Origin: Micrococcaceae bacterium
GTDB lineage: Bacteria > Actinomycetota > Actinomycetes > Actinomycetales > Micrococcaceae
Length of the DNA stretch: 8,949 nt
Reading direction: 5' to 3'
NCBI GenBank assembly: GCA_003486025.1
Contig: DNHA01000232.1
Span: 1 to 8,949 of the forward strand
The notes below the pieces were generated by a model. It did not search any database. It was not told where the DNA came from and worked only from the letters and a program-made list of their open reading frames with translations. This document shows, piece by piece, positions 1 to 7,372 of this stretch. The stretch's first letter is position 1. Each line of letters starts with the position of its first letter. The translations under genes were made by a program, and so were the position numbers.

Positions 1-267
1 GTGCCATTCCTCTTGCAGGACAAGCTCGTTGAGCAGGGTGCGACCCATGAGGCAGCGGAGAACTTTGAAGAAAAAGTTGTTGTCGACGAACGTCTGGTAA
101 CAGGACAAAACCCTGCATCGGCCGGTGGGGTGGCGAAGGAGATGGAGAAGCTTTTTGCCGAAGCCATCCATCAGGAAAAGGCCGCTGAGCAGCATGACTC
201 CGAGGACCTGCGCGCGGCCCATGACGCCAAGAAATCCTCATCGCATAAGGAACGCGAAGGGCACTAG
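1..267 (+). CDS. DJ-1/PfpI-family (type 1 glutamine amidotransferase-like) protein, C-terminal part
   Basis: Only the last 88 codons are inside the window; the frame is open at base 1, so the GTG there is probably an internal valine codon and the 5' part lies to the left. The motif RLVTGQNPAS (residues 31-40 of the visible part), preceded by a VVVD strand, is typical of the C-terminal end of DJ-1/PfpI-family proteins. That family includes Hsp31-like chaperones, glyoxalases and protein deglycases. The nucleophile cysteine and its acid partner would be upstream and cannot be checked. After the fold ends near residue 52 there is an unusual, very hydrophilic tail of about 36 residues rich in Glu, Lys, His, Asp and Ala, ending HKEREGH. 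The stop is TAG, followed closely by a hairpin. The family call is fairly safe; the exact activity cannot be told. Confidence 0.72.
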   Translation: MPFLLQDKLVEQGATHEAAENFEEKVVVDERLVTGQNPASAGGVAKEMEKLFAEAIHQEKAAEQHDSEDLRAAHDAKKSSSHKEREGH

Positions 268-276
268 CCCTTCGTC

Positions 277-321
277 CCTGACCGCAGCGGACCGGCCGGT
301 CCGGTACGCTCTGCGGCCAGG
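277..321 (+). terminator. Possible hairpin terminator of the DJ-1/PfpI gene
   Basis: Ten bases after the TAG stop, the outer arms CCTG-a-CCGCAG (277-287) and CTGCGG-c-CAGG (311-321) can pair. Inside them lies a perfect 16-bp palindrome, CGGACCGGCCGGTCCG (288-303). No T-run follows, so an intrinsic terminator of the low-U type often proposed for actinobacteria is an inference. The palindrome could instead be a protein-binding site. Confidence 0.45.
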
Positions 322-347
322 AAGAAAAGTCTGATCCTACCTCGGCC

Positions 348-384
348 TTCGGTGCGCCAGGCACAATATGCCTGGCGCACCGAA
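348..384. terminator. Perfect 16-bp inverted repeat between convergent genes (bidirectional terminator-like)
   Basis: The arm TTCGGTGCGCCAGGCA (348-363) is repeated exactly as its reverse complement at 369-384, with a 5-base loop (CAATA). It lies almost centrally between the stop of the DJ-1/PfpI gene (267) and the stop of the lipase gene (434), where a shared terminator is expected. Neither side has a T-run, so termination is inferred from the strength of the stem and its place. Confidence 0.5.
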
Positions 385-433
385 CAGGTTCAGCACAATG
401 CCGCGCGTGCGCCCGGTCCCCGTTCAGGAGAGG

Positions 434-2176
434 TCATCCGGCGCAGTTCGCGCTCGCCTGCTCTGCAGTAAGCAATGACCTCGTCCAATTGACCAAGTCT
501 GCATTCAGCGCCGATGCGCGCCCCACTAAACTCAGGTGGTCCAGCCCGTCATATTCCCGGTAGAGCAGATCGCTTCCCGCTGCACAGGCTTGCGCAGTCC
601 AGCCTCGTTGCATGCTGGGCAGTACAAGCGTGTCGCTTGAACCTTGCGCTACGAAAACCGGCCCGGGAACCTTGAAGGGCACAGAATTGGCCATTAGCTG
701 ATCCCCGATGGGCCCGTTCAGTGCCGAGCCGTTGATGACCGGAACGAAGAGCTGAGAACTCGTGGCCATCGCGGCTAAAACGTCCTTGCCGGTGAAGCAT
801 AAATCGGAGATGCGCGAGACCGCCGAACGGGCTGATGCGTCAAGCATTGATGTCAAAGCGAGCTCCGGATAAATTTCATCCCATGCCGAAGCAATATAGC
901 TGGTGACGATCTTCCCCGCGGCATCATCCTTGATTCCGGTGGCCAGCGTGGATAGATCGGTTGCTGGCGCCAGCGCTGCGGTGCCGAGCACTTCCAGTTC
1001 GGGAGCGTACTCTTGCGCGGCCAGCGCGCTGAACAGTGCTGCATGGCCACCTTGGGAATGCCCCCAGAGTACGGTCCTGCTTGAAAGCTGCGCGGCATCC
1101 AGCTCGGCCGCGGCGCGGGTTGCATCCAGGACCGCGTGGGCTTCGGAATTTCCGACAAGATAGGGGTGGGGTCCGCGCGTTCCCAAGCCGACATAATCGG
1201 TGGCGACGACCGCCCACCCTGAGGCCAGAAGTTCTTCCCGCGCCATATTCGGACCATCTTCATAGGGGTTCGCCGATAACGACGGTGCGCAGCGCGGTAC
1301 AACACCTTTTGTTCCGTTGGCCCAGGACAGCACGGGTCTTTCGGTGTCGTCATCCGAAGCGGGAACCGTCACCACGCCGGAGGCTACGGCGGCGGCCCCG
1401 TCCTCCAGCGTCGTGGTGTAGAGGATCCTCCACGCACGCGTGTTCTCGATGGCCGCATGCTCCAGGGGTTCGGCGCGGATCAACTGGCCTGGCAGCTCAG
1501 GTACCGAAGCTGGCGGCAGATAGAACTCATCGGCGACAGCCCGCTCACCTGTTGAATGGATCCATGCGGTGATTGCGCCGGCGCCTAAGATGAGGACCAG
1601 CCCAACAGCCGTCAGTGCGGTGAGAACCCCCTGCGCGGACTTGCGCCACCACACAGGCGCGGCGGGAAGCTTCGCAGAGAAGGTCCAGGCCAGGGCGCGC
1701 AGTCCTTGAAGTGCCAGCCAAGCGCCGAATGCCACACCTAGAACCCATAACGACATTCGCGGCCAAAATAACACAAGAACTGAGGCGAACAAGCCCGTCG
1801 CCGCGGTGAGCAGACCGCGGATTCTCGGTTTTGACCCTCGCGGGAAAACACCGAATAACCGCAATGCTCCACCGCAGAAGAGCACGATGGACACGATGAG
1901 CGCCAGCACCGGCAAGCTGAGAAAACGGCAGACCAGCAGGGCAAGTCCAGCCATGATCAGCAATACCGCCGATACTGTGTGCACGGCTCGACGCTGAGAA
2001 ACGGCGCCCGGCTCTGATAGCAGGACAATGCCAACCAGCACCAGTCCAACACAGAGCAGCCCAACCATCAGAGATATGGACGCCGCAGAATTGAAGATAA
2101 GAAACAATCCGAGAACTGTAAGCAGGGATCCACCGATAAGATTCACCACTAAATGGGTTGTGGCAGGGGATTTCAT
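434..2176 (-). CDS. Membrane-anchored secretory-type lipase: seven-helix N-terminal domain fused to alpha/beta hydrolase
   Basis: Counting from the ATG at 2176 (580 aa), residues 9-206 form about seven hydrophobic helices (near 9-29, 33-54, 64-84, 87-108, 121-138, 142-162, 184-206), resembling the HdeD/DUF308 membrane family. The rest is an alpha/beta hydrolase like the secretory lipases (LIP family): nucleophile elbow GHSQGG with Ser374, probable acid Asp515 in QGSSDTLVLP, and His547 in DGLDHLSL. Basic residues cluster in the loops after helices 2, 4 and 6, so by the positive-inside rule the N-terminus is cytoplasmic and the catalytic domain faces outward. Four cysteines in the hydrolase part (near 296, 460, 531, 578) could form disulfides. 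The likely role is hydrolysis of external esters or lipids; the substrate is unknown. A TTG at 2179 directly precedes the ATG; GAGGA lies 7 bases before the ATG but only 4 before the TTG, so ATG is preferred. It is a single gene with no operon partner. Confidence 0.85.
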   Translation of the reverse strand: MKSPATTHLVVNLIGGSLLTVLGLFLIFNSAASISLMVGLLCVGLVLVGIVLLSEPGAVSQRRAVHTVSAVLLIMAGLALLVCRFLSLPVLALIVSIVLFCGGALRLFGVFPRGSKPRIRGLLTAATGLFASVLVLFWPRMSLWVLGVAFGAWLALQGLRALAWTFSAKLPAAPVWWRKSAQGVLTALTAVGLVLILGAGAITAWIHSTGERAVADEFYLPPASVPELPGQLIRAEPLEHAAIENTRAWRILYTTTLEDGAAAVASGVVTVPASDDDTERPVLSWANGTKGVVPRCAPSLSANPYEDGPNMAREELLASGWAVVATDYVGLGTRGPHPYLVGNSEAHAVLDATRAAAELDAAQLSSRTVLWGHSQGGHAALFSALAAQEYAPELEVLGTAALAPATDLSTLATGIKDDAAGKIVTSYIASAWDEIYPELALTSMLDASARSAVSRISDLCFTGKDVLAAMATSSQLFVPVINGSALNGPIGDQLMANSVPFKVPGPVFVAQGSSDTLVLPSMQRGWTAQACAAGSDLLYREYDGLDHLSLVGRASALNADLVNWTRSLLTAEQASANCAG

Positions 2177-2218
2177 CAAATATTCCTCGGATCCTTCGAT
2201 CTCTTGGTGGGTGTGCTA

Positions 2219-2224
2219 AGACTA
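2219..2224 (-). promoter_or_regulatory. Possible -10 element of the lipase gene
   Basis: On the minus strand TAGTCT (2224 to 2219) fits the TANNNT form of an actinobacterial -10. It would place the transcription start near 2212, giving a leader of about 36 bases that contains the GAGGA ribosome binding site. No clear -35 is seen 16-18 bases upstream, so this is weak. Confidence 0.28.
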
Positions 2225-2246
2225 TCTCCAGAAACGCAGGCGCATG

Positions 2247-2263
2247 CCACGCGGACAGCGTGG
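2247..2263. repeat. Short inverted repeat upstream of the lipase promoter
   Basis: The arms CCACGC (2247-2252) and GCGTGG (2258-2263) flank a 5-base spacer. The repeat sits just upstream of the -35 region implied by the candidate lipase -10, where a regulator could bind. A six-base arm can easily occur by chance in GC-rich DNA. Confidence 0.25.
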
Positions 2264-2312
2264 TGAAGCAGCCGAGCAGTGACGGCGCAAGTCTGCACTG
2301 CGGCCGTGATTG

Positions 2313-2359
2313 AGGGAAAAGCAGCGGCCCAACTCCTCAACGAGGAATTGGGCCGCTGT
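2313..2359 (-). terminator. Intrinsic terminator of the purSQL operon
   Basis: Read on the minus strand, 26 bases after the purL stop, a stem is formed by AGCGGCCCAA and TTGGGCCGCT (2348-2357 and 2323-2332 on the plus strand). It continues inward through GAGGA/TCCTC after one mismatch, around a 3-base loop. A TTTT run (2320-2317) follows closely on the minus strand. The strong GC-rich stem with a U-tract makes this a clear rho-independent terminator. The plus-strand side has only a poor T-run, so it acts mainly for purL. Confidence 0.85.
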
Positions 2360-2382
2360 TTCGAACAATTGCCAGCTAAGGC

Positions 2383-4698
2383 TTAGCCAAAGTACTTGGT
2401 CATGGTGCCTTCGTGCGCTTCGCGCAGGTCCTCGACGGACACGGTGAATTCACCTTGCACTTCAAGGGCCTTCGACTGCGCATCGACGATGCCCAAACGT
2501 GCCACGGTCACTCCGCGGGCGCTGGTCATGTCGTTGAAGCGGACTTCTTCGCTGCGTGGAACTGCAACCACTGCACGGGACTGCGACTCGGAGAACAAGG
2601 TGGTGAAGGAATCGAGTCCATCACGCTTCTTGATGTCATCCAAAGCTACGCGGGCGCCGACGCCGTAGCGCAGAACCATTTCCGACAGGGCGGCTGCAAG
2701 GCCGCCTTCAGACAGGTCGTGCGCTGCGTCGATCATGCCGTCGCGGCTGGCGTTGATCAGGATCTCACCGAGTTCCTTTTCAACGTCCAAGTCAACCTTC
2801 GGAGGCAGGCCGCCGAGGTGTCCACGCAGGTTGGCGAACTCCGAACCGTCCAGCTCGTCGAAGGTCTTGCCAATCAGGTAGATTGCCTGTCCGTCTGCAT
2901 CCTCGCGCCAGCCCGAAGGGGTGCGGCGTGCTACGTCATCAAGCTTGCCCAGGGTGGCAACCACTGGAGTCGGGTGGATCGCGGTGGTGCCGGTCTGGTT
3001 GTACAGCGACACGTTACCGCCGGTAACCGGAACGCCAAGTGCCTGGCAGGCGTCGGACAGCCCGCGGATGCCTTCTGCCAGCTGCCACATCACATCCGGA
3101 TCCTCGGGGGATCCGTAGTTCAGACAGTCGGAGACGGCAATCGGGATCGCGCCGGAGGTCGCGACGTTGCGGTAGGACTCGGCCAAAGCCAGCTGGGCCC
3201 CGAGGTAGGGATCCAGGTAGGTGTAGCGGCCGTTGGCATCGGTCGCGATGGCTACGCCCAGGCCGGTTTCCTCATCGATACGGACTACGCCGGCATCATC
3301 CGGGGAGGACAGAGCGGTGTTACCGCCAACGTAGCGGTCATACTGGCGGGTGATCCACGATTTGTCGCACATGTTCGGGCTAGCGATGAGTTCAAGTACC
3401 GCAGCCTTGATCTCGTCCCCGGTAGCTGGCAAGTTCTTGCCAGCGTCCGAAGCCTTGAAAGTGTCGGCCTGCAGTGCGTCCTGCCACTGCGGGCGTGCGT
3501 AGGGGCGGTCATATTCCGGACCGTCTACTGCCACGGTGCTTGGGTCAACGTCCACGATGACCTCACCGTTCCAGGTGATGGTCAGTCGGTTATCGTCGGT
3601 GACCTCGCCTAGCCAGGAGTATTCCACGGCGTACTTATCCATCACGGCTTCAAAAGCCTTGACGTTATCCGGAGTTACCACGGCCATCATGCGTTCCTGG
3701 GACTCTGACATCAGGATTTCACCTGGGGTCAGAGTTGGGTCGCGCAGCAGGACGCTGGTCAGTTCGACGTTCATGCCGCCATCGCCGTTGGCTGCCAATT
3801 CACTGGTGGCGCAGGAGATGCCTGCGGCGCCCAGATCCTGGATACCTTCAACAAGCGAAGCCTTGAACAGTTCCAAGCAGCACTCGATGAGCACCTTCTC
3901 GGCGAACGGGTCGCCGACCTGTACCGCTGGGCGCTTGGAAGGCTTGGTGTCATCAAATGATTCCGAAGCCAATACCGAAGCGCCGCCAATGCCGTCGCCA
4001 CCGGTGCGTGCACCGAAGAGCACGACCTTGTTGCCCACGCCGGAGGCGTTAGCCAGACGCAGATCTTCGTGGCGCAGTGCGCCAACAGCCAGCGCGTTCA
4101 CCAGTGGGTTGCCCTGGTAAATCGGGTCGAAGACGGTTTCGCCGCCGATGTTCGGCAGGCCCAGTGAGTTGCCGTAGCTGCCGATACCGGAGACCACACC
4201 GTGCACCACACGCTGGGAATCCGGGTGGTCAATAGCGCCGAAACGCAATGGATCCATCACGGCAATGGGGCGTGCGCCCATGGAGATGATGTCGCGTACG
4301 ATACCGCCGATGCCGGTGGCAGCACCCTGGTGCGGCTCAACAAACGAAGGGGAGTTGTGCGATTCGATCTTGAAGGTGACGGCCCAGCCATCGCCCAAGT
4401 TGGTGACACCGGCGTTTTCGCCCATGCCGACCATCAGGTCCTTCTTCATTTCCGGGGTGACCTTCTGGCCAAACTGGCGCAGGTGGTTCTTGGTGGACTT
4501 GTACGAGCAATGCTCGGACCACATCACCGAGTACATGGCCAATTCCGCCGCGGTTGGACGGCGTCCCAGGATCTTGACGATCTCGGCAAACTCATTGTCC
4601 TTCAGGCCCAGCTCGGCCCATGGCAGTTCCACCTTTGGGGTGGCTGCGGCGTTCTCGACGGTGTCGATGTTAAATTCTTTGGTGGCTTCTAGGCTCAT
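2383..4698 (-). CDS. purL: Phosphoribosylformylglycinamidine synthase subunit PurL
   Basis: The large, ATP-dependent subunit of FGAM synthase. It converts FGAR plus ATP and ammonia to FGAM, the fourth step of de novo purine synthesis, in the cytosol. At 771 aa it has the usual length of the small-type PurL used with separate PurS and PurQ, rather than the roughly 1300-aa fused form. Near the N-terminus [10 protein letters not shown] carries the conserved active-site histidine (His63). Next comes GENAGV (93-98) and the nucleotide/metal-binding block [18 protein letters not shown] (112-129). The second half repeats the AIRS-like fold ([32 protein letters not shown]). The ATG overlaps the purQ stop by four bases (ATGA), and GGAGG lies six bases before it, so the start is firm and translation is probably coupled. 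A clear terminator follows the TAA stop. Confidence 0.98.
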   Translation of the reverse strand: MSLEATKEFNIDTVENAAATPKVELPWAELGLKDNEFAEIVKILGRRPTAAELAMYSVMWSEHCSYKSTKNHLRQFGQKVTPEMKKDLMVGMGENAGVTNLGDGWAVTFKIESHNSPSFVEPHQGAATGIGGIVRDIISMGARPIAVMDPLRFGAIDHPDSQRVVHGVVSGIGSYGNSLGLPNIGGETVFDPIYQGNPLVNALAVGALRHEDLRLANASGVGNKVVLFGARTGGDGIGGASVLASESFDDTKPSKRPAVQVGDPFAEKVLIECCLELFKASLVEGIQDLGAAGISCATSELAANGDGGMNVELTSVLLRDPTLTPGEILMSESQERMMAVVTPDNVKAFEAVMDKYAVEYSWLGEVTDDNRLTITWNGEVIVDVDPSTVAVDGPEYDRPYARPQWQDALQADTFKASDAGKNLPATGDEIKAAVLELIASPNMCDKSWITRQYDRYVGGNTALSSPDDAGVVRIDEETGLGVAIATDANGRYTYLDPYLGAQLALAESYRNVATSGAIPIAVSDCLNYGSPEDPDVMWQLAEGIRGLSDACQALGVPVTGGNVSLYNQTGTTAIHPTPVVATLGKLDDVARRTPSGWREDADGQAIYLIGKTFDELDGSEFANLRGHLGGLPPKVDLDVEKELGEILINASRDGMIDAAHDLSEGGLAAALSEMVLRYGVGARVALDDIKKRDGLDSFTTLFSESQSRAVVAVPRSEEVRFNDMTSARGVTVARLGIVDAQSKALEVQGEFTVSVEDLREAHEGTMTKYFG

Positions 4699-5447
4699 TT
4701 TTTGCCTCCAACAAGGTGGGTCAAAACACTGGTGAAGAACGTCAGCCCGTCGGTGCCGCGGTGATCTGGACCGAAACCGGCTTCGATGGCGTGCTCTGGG
4801 TGCGGCATCAGGCCGACCACGTTGCCCGCCTCGTTGGTGATGCCGGCGATCGAACGGCGCGAGCCGTTAGGGTTCCAGCCCACGTAGCTAAAGGCCACGC
4901 GGTTCTCGGCTTCGAGCATGTCCAGGGTTTTCTCGTCAGCCACGTACTGGCCGTCCTGGTTCTTCAGCACGATGGTGATCTCCTGGCCGGCTTCGTAGCC
5001 GTTGGTCCAGGCGGTCTGATTGTTCTCAACGCGCAGCAGCTGGTCGCGGCAGAGGAACTTCAGGTGATCATTTTTAATCATCGAACCGGGCAGTAGATGC
5101 GCCTCGGTGAGGATCTGGAAACCGTTGCAGATACCCAGAACCGGAAGCTTCGCCTCCGAATTTGCGGCATCAACGATCTTGTCCATCATGGGTGCGAAGC
5201 GGGAGATCGCTCCGGCGCGAAGGTAATCGCCGTAGGAGAATCCGCCGGGGATCACCACGGCGTCAACGTCCTGCAAATCGGTGTCGGCGTGCCACAAGGA
5301 CACCGCTTCGGCACCGGCAGCGCGAACCGCGCGAGCGGCGTCACGGTCATCGAGGGTGCCCGGGAAGGTCACCACACCGATGCGTGCACCAGACAGTTGC
5401 GTAGTTGGCGTTGAGTAGTCGCCAATTAAAGGAAGTTCGGTGCTCAT
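4695..5447 (-). CDS. purQ: Phosphoribosylformylglycinamidine synthase subunit PurQ (glutaminase)
   Basis: The class I glutamine amidotransferase subunit of FGAM synthase. It hydrolyses glutamine and passes the ammonia to PurL. The triad is visible: nucleophile Cys107 in GICNGFQ, and His216 and Glu218 in PHPEHAIE. An early block, [15 protein letters not shown], and [13 protein letters not shown] (about 69-81) with its oxyanion-type glycines are typical of PurQ. At 250 aa it is slightly longer than the common 220-230 aa; the extra residues are a short N-terminal segment before the conserved [11 protein letters not shown]. The gene starts on an ATG sharing one base with the purS stop (TAATG) and lacks a strong Shine-Dalgarno of its own, so termination-reinitiation from purS is likely. 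Its stop overlaps the purL start (ATGA). Confidence 0.97.
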   Translation of the reverse strand: MSTELPLIGDYSTPTTQLSGARIGVVTFPGTLDDRDAARAVRAAGAEAVSLWHADTDLQDVDAVVIPGGFSYGDYLRAGAISRFAPMMDKIVDAANSEAKLPVLGICNGFQILTEAHLLPGSMIKNDHLKFLCRDQLLRVENNQTAWTNGYEAGQEITIVLKNQDGQYVADEKTLDMLEAENRVAFSYVGWNPNGSRRSIAGITNEAGNVVGLMPHPEHAIEAGFGPDHRGTDGLTFFTSVLTHLVGGKK

Positions 5448-5698
5448 TAGTCTGCGACGACCTCGACGTTGACAACGTCTTCGATGACCGGGTTGGAAAG
5501 CAGGGTTTCTGCAGCTTCGCGCGCCTGGGCGAGAATTTCGTCGGTCACCTCGCCATCGACAAAGAGTTCGAAACGCTTGCCCTGGCGGACAGCTTCGAAG
5601 GAGGTGAAGCCTAAGCGGGGAAGTGCTCCCGCGATGGCCTTGCCCTGAGGGTCAAGGATTTCTGGCTTGAGCATGACATCTACAACGATGCGGGGCAT
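5447..5698 (-). CDS. purS: Phosphoribosylformylglycinamidine synthase subunit PurS
   Basis: The small structural subunit (83 aa) of the three-part FGAM synthase. PurS dimers bridge PurL and PurQ and are needed for ammonia transfer. The sequence shows the family pattern: an opening strand [18 protein letters not shown], the central [18 protein letters not shown], and a C-terminal helix and strand ending [13 protein letters not shown]. The length is normal. It is the first gene of the operon. AGGAG lies nine bases before the ATG, a normal ribosome binding site. A second ATG seven bases upstream is out of frame and lacks family similarity. The leader can form a helix that would cover this site (see the separate entry). 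The stop TAA overlaps the purQ ATG by one base. Confidence 0.96.
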   Translation of the reverse strand: MPRIVVDVMLKPEILDPQGKAIAGALPRLGFTSFEAVRQGKRFELFVDGEVTDEILAQAREAAETLLSNPVIEDVVNVEVVAD

Positions 5699-5700
5699 CC

Positions 5701-5749
5701 GGCATATCTCCTGTTGGCGAGGTTAAGTTAAATGCCACACGGAGATGCC
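5701..5749 (-). promoter_or_regulatory. purS leader segment able to pair with the ribosome binding site
   Basis: On the minus strand GGCATCTCC (5749-5741) is complementary to GGAGAT-(AT)-GCC (5711-5701), which contains the purS Shine-Dalgarno. The helix has six pairs, a two-base bulge and three more pairs. The upstream partner can instead form a local hairpin ACGG-CATCT-CCGT, so two exclusive folds are possible. A regulatory role is inference only; no known riboswitch class was recognised. Confidence 0.25.
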
Positions 5750-5793
5750 GTCTCACACCAGGGGGATTTGGCGCTCCGCGAGCTTGCTTGATT

Positions 5794-5799
5794 AGTCTA
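5794..5799 (-). promoter_or_regulatory. Possible -10 element of the purSQL operon
   Basis: On the minus strand TAGACT (5799 to 5794) matches a sigma-70-type TANANT -10. It would give a start near 5787 and a leader of about 90 bases before purS. No good -35 stands 17 bases upstream. A second candidate, TATAAC, lies farther upstream, so the choice is uncertain. Confidence 0.3.
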
Positions 5800-5905
5800 C
5801 CGGGTAAGCGAGAGGTAAAACGCATAGGTGCGGATAAGCACAGTTCTAGCCCGTTATAAGTCATGTGATCTTCGGCTCGTGGGCGGCGCTGCTGTACCTG
5901 CCAAG

Positions 5906-5911
5906 TAAACT
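5906..5911 (+). promoter_or_regulatory. -10 element of the ychJ-like gene, leaderless configuration
   Basis: TAAACT fits TANANT and ends six bases before the GTG start at 5918, so transcription would begin at or very near the first base of the start codon. No Shine-Dalgarno precedes the GTG, which agrees with leaderless translation, common in actinobacteria. No -35 is evident. Confidence 0.5.
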
Positions 5912-5917
5912 GAATAC

Positions 5918-6328
5918 GTGCAAAACTCCAAGGAAACCCGCTGTCCCTGCCGTGAGCTCGACGCGCAGCCGCGAAGATATGCAGACTGCTGCCAACGTTT
6001 TCATGACGGACGTGCCAGCGGGGAAAATCTGCCGCAGACCGCTGAGGAATTAATGCGCTCGCGCTATAGCGCCTTTGTGCTGGGAAAAGCGCAGTATCTA
6101 CTTGATACCTGGCACGAGACCACGCGTCCTGAAGAACTTGAATTAGATGCTGGCATGCGCTGGTTAGGTTTGGAAATTCATCAAACCCGCGCTGGAGGCT
6201 CGGACGCTACTCGAGGTGTCGTGGACTTCGAGGCGCATTATGCCCAGGGGAATGGGCAAGATAGCCAACGTGAAGTGAGCTCATTCGTGCGCGAAAAGGG
6301 TGCCTGGTTTTACGTCGATGCGCTGTAG
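5918..6328 (+). CDS. YchJ/UPF0225-family protein (SEC-C motif, NTF2-like)
   Basis: This 136-aa protein belongs to the YchJ (UPF0225) family of unknown function. The N-terminal CPC (Cys9, Cys11) and CC (Cys24, Cys25) pattern is the SEC-C type zinc-binding motif. It is followed by the family signature LMRSRYSAFVLG (about 45-56), YLLDTWH, and a C-terminal NTF2-like region ending EVSSFVREKGAWFYVDAL. Escherichia coli YchJ is somewhat longer with a second SEC-C motif at its C-terminus; that motif is absent here. The GTG start places the CPC motif at the usual distance from the N-terminus. An overlapping frame starting farther upstream lacks the motifs. Three TTA leucine codons in 136 are more than expected in such a GC-rich setting and could hint at different ancestry. 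The gene is divergent from purS and probably monocistronic. Confidence 0.88.
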   Translation: MQNSKETRCPCRELDAQPRRYADCCQRFHDGRASGENLPQTAEELMRSRYSAFVLGKAQYLLDTWHETTRPEELELDAGMRWLGLEIHQTRAGGSDATRGVVDFEAHYAQGNGQDSQREVSSFVREKGAWFYVDAL

Positions 6329-6333
6329 CGCAT
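6318..6333. terminator. Short hairpin over the ychJ-like stop codon
   Basis: The arms ATGCGC (6318-6323) and GCGCAT (6328-6333) flank TGTA, which overlaps the TAG stop (6326-6328). The next gene, on the opposite strand, ends only five bases farther on, so this is the only stem available to separate the two convergent transcripts. No T-run is present; termination is a guess. Confidence 0.25.
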
Positions 6334-6337
6334 GAGG

Positions 6338-7315
6338 CTACTTGCTTGAAGTGCGAAGAGTTGACAGCATCTGGGTGAGGTTGCGCTTCTCTGCCAAATC
6401 AAATGCGTTGGACCCCGATGGGTCGCTCAGGTGCGGATTGGCTCCGGCCGCTAAGAGCAGGCGGACAATTGACAGCGAATTATTTGATCCTTGCCCCAAG
6501 GCAATAGCCACATGCAATGCGCTCCAGCCAAGGTCATTAACCTTGTCCAGCGCAACGTCGTGCTGCAACAAGATCCGTACCGACTCGACCTGGCCTTCTT
6601 CACTAGCTAAGAAGAGCGCGGTGCTTCCCAGACGATCCACGCTGTTCACATCCGCTCCGTGGGACAGAGCCGAACGCAGAACTTCTTCCAAGCCCAGGGC
6701 GCTGGCCTTCAGGAAGGGCGAATCCTGGGACGAATTTTTTGCATCCGGCAGGGCACCAGCGTTTATCAAGGTCTTTGCGACCTTCTGATCGCGGTTGAGT
6801 ACCGCGCGCATCAGCGGAGTATTCCCTCTGGAATCCTGTGCTTCCAGCTCGGCGCCAGCCTTTAAGGCCTTTCGTGCGGCCTTCGGATTCTGTGCGGCAA
6901 CCGCCGCATAAAGCGCAGTAGTGGAAGCCGAAAGTACAGGAGCACTTCCGGGAAGTTGCTTGAAGCTGGCAGAACCAGAACCGGAAGTCGCGGCGCTGGA
7001 CAGGGGGTTAACCTCTCCGCGCGTAGCGGAGGCTGTCGGTACTGGTTTAGCTGGGGTGCTGCCGGCAGTCTTTGTTGCCGCACTAGCTGGGGCACTAGAC
7101 CCAGTCGTTTTATTCAATTGAGCGGCAGAGGGTGCTGCGGCTGGGCTTTGAACCGGCAGGCTTGCCGGAGCACTGGCAGAGGCAGGCGACTGGACAGGCG
7201 CAGCTTGTGGAACCGAGGAAGAGCAACTCGTGCATGCTCCGATTACGGCTGCCAAGGGGAGCGCTAGCAATGCGTAGCCACGCATTTGAGTGGAATGCCC
7301 GTGTCGAAGTGCCAT
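6338..7315 (-). CDS. Ankyrin-repeat lipoprotein
   Basis: A 325-aa exported protein. Residues 1-27 form a lipoprotein signal peptide: an n-region with Arg and His, the hydrophobic core YALLALPLAAVIGA, then Cys28 in the lipobox-like IGAC. Lipid anchoring to the outer face of the membrane is thus likely. Residues 29 to about 125 are a low-complexity stalk rich in Pro, Ala, Ser and Thr, with the hexapeptide PVQSPA at 40-45 and again at 54-59. From about 131 to the end come five to six ankyrin repeats, seen in GNTPLMRAVLNRD, GSTALFLASEEGQ and GWSALHVAIALGQ, with the usual GA(D/N) ends of helix pairs. Ankyrins bind proteins; the partner is unknown. ATG at 7315 is chosen because AAGGA precedes it, while the internal ATG at 7285 has no ribosome binding site. 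It is monocistronic. Confidence 0.85.
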   Translation of the reverse strand: MALRHGHSTQMRGYALLALPLAAVIGACTSCSSSVPQAAPVQSPASASAPASLPVQSPAAAPSAAQLNKTTGSSAPASAATKTAGSTPAKPVPTASATRGEVNPLSSAATSGSGSASFKQLPGSAPVLSASTTALYAAVAAQNPKAARKALKAGAELEAQDSRGNTPLMRAVLNRDQKVAKTLINAGALPDAKNSSQDSPFLKASALGLEEVLRSALSHGADVNSVDRLGSTALFLASEEGQVESVRILLQHDVALDKVNDLGWSALHVAIALGQGSNNSLSIVRLLLAAGANPHLSDPSGSNAFDLAEKRNLTQMLSTLRTSSK

Positions 7316-7372
7316 CTTTCCTTTCGAGAATCCGAAGTATTCCGGTAGTCACCGTGGTTCATACCTATATAT

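Noticed and set aside
853..1353. A 166-codon minus-strand frame in another phase of the lipase gene
   Set aside because: The lipase frame contains GHSQGG and the correctly ordered triad across this region, so the gene is not frameshifted and this is a shadow.
1036..1572. A 178-codon plus-strand frame within the lipase region
   Set aside because: It is antisense to the lipase catalytic domain, is Arg/Pro-rich as expected of a GC-driven shadow frame, and has no family motif.
2413..3612. A 399-codon open frame on the plus strand
   Set aside because: It is fully antisense to the highly conserved purL and shows no recognisable domain. Long antisense frames are common opposite GC-rich genes.
5652..5864. 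A 70-codon minus-strand frame upstream of and overlapping purS
   Set aside because: It has no recognisable motif, and the AGGAG-spaced ATG at 5698 gives a normal PurS N-terminus.
5865..6053. A 62-codon plus-strand frame overlapping the start of the ychJ-like gene
   Set aside because: The cysteine motifs and family signature are in the other phase, starting at the GTG at 5918.
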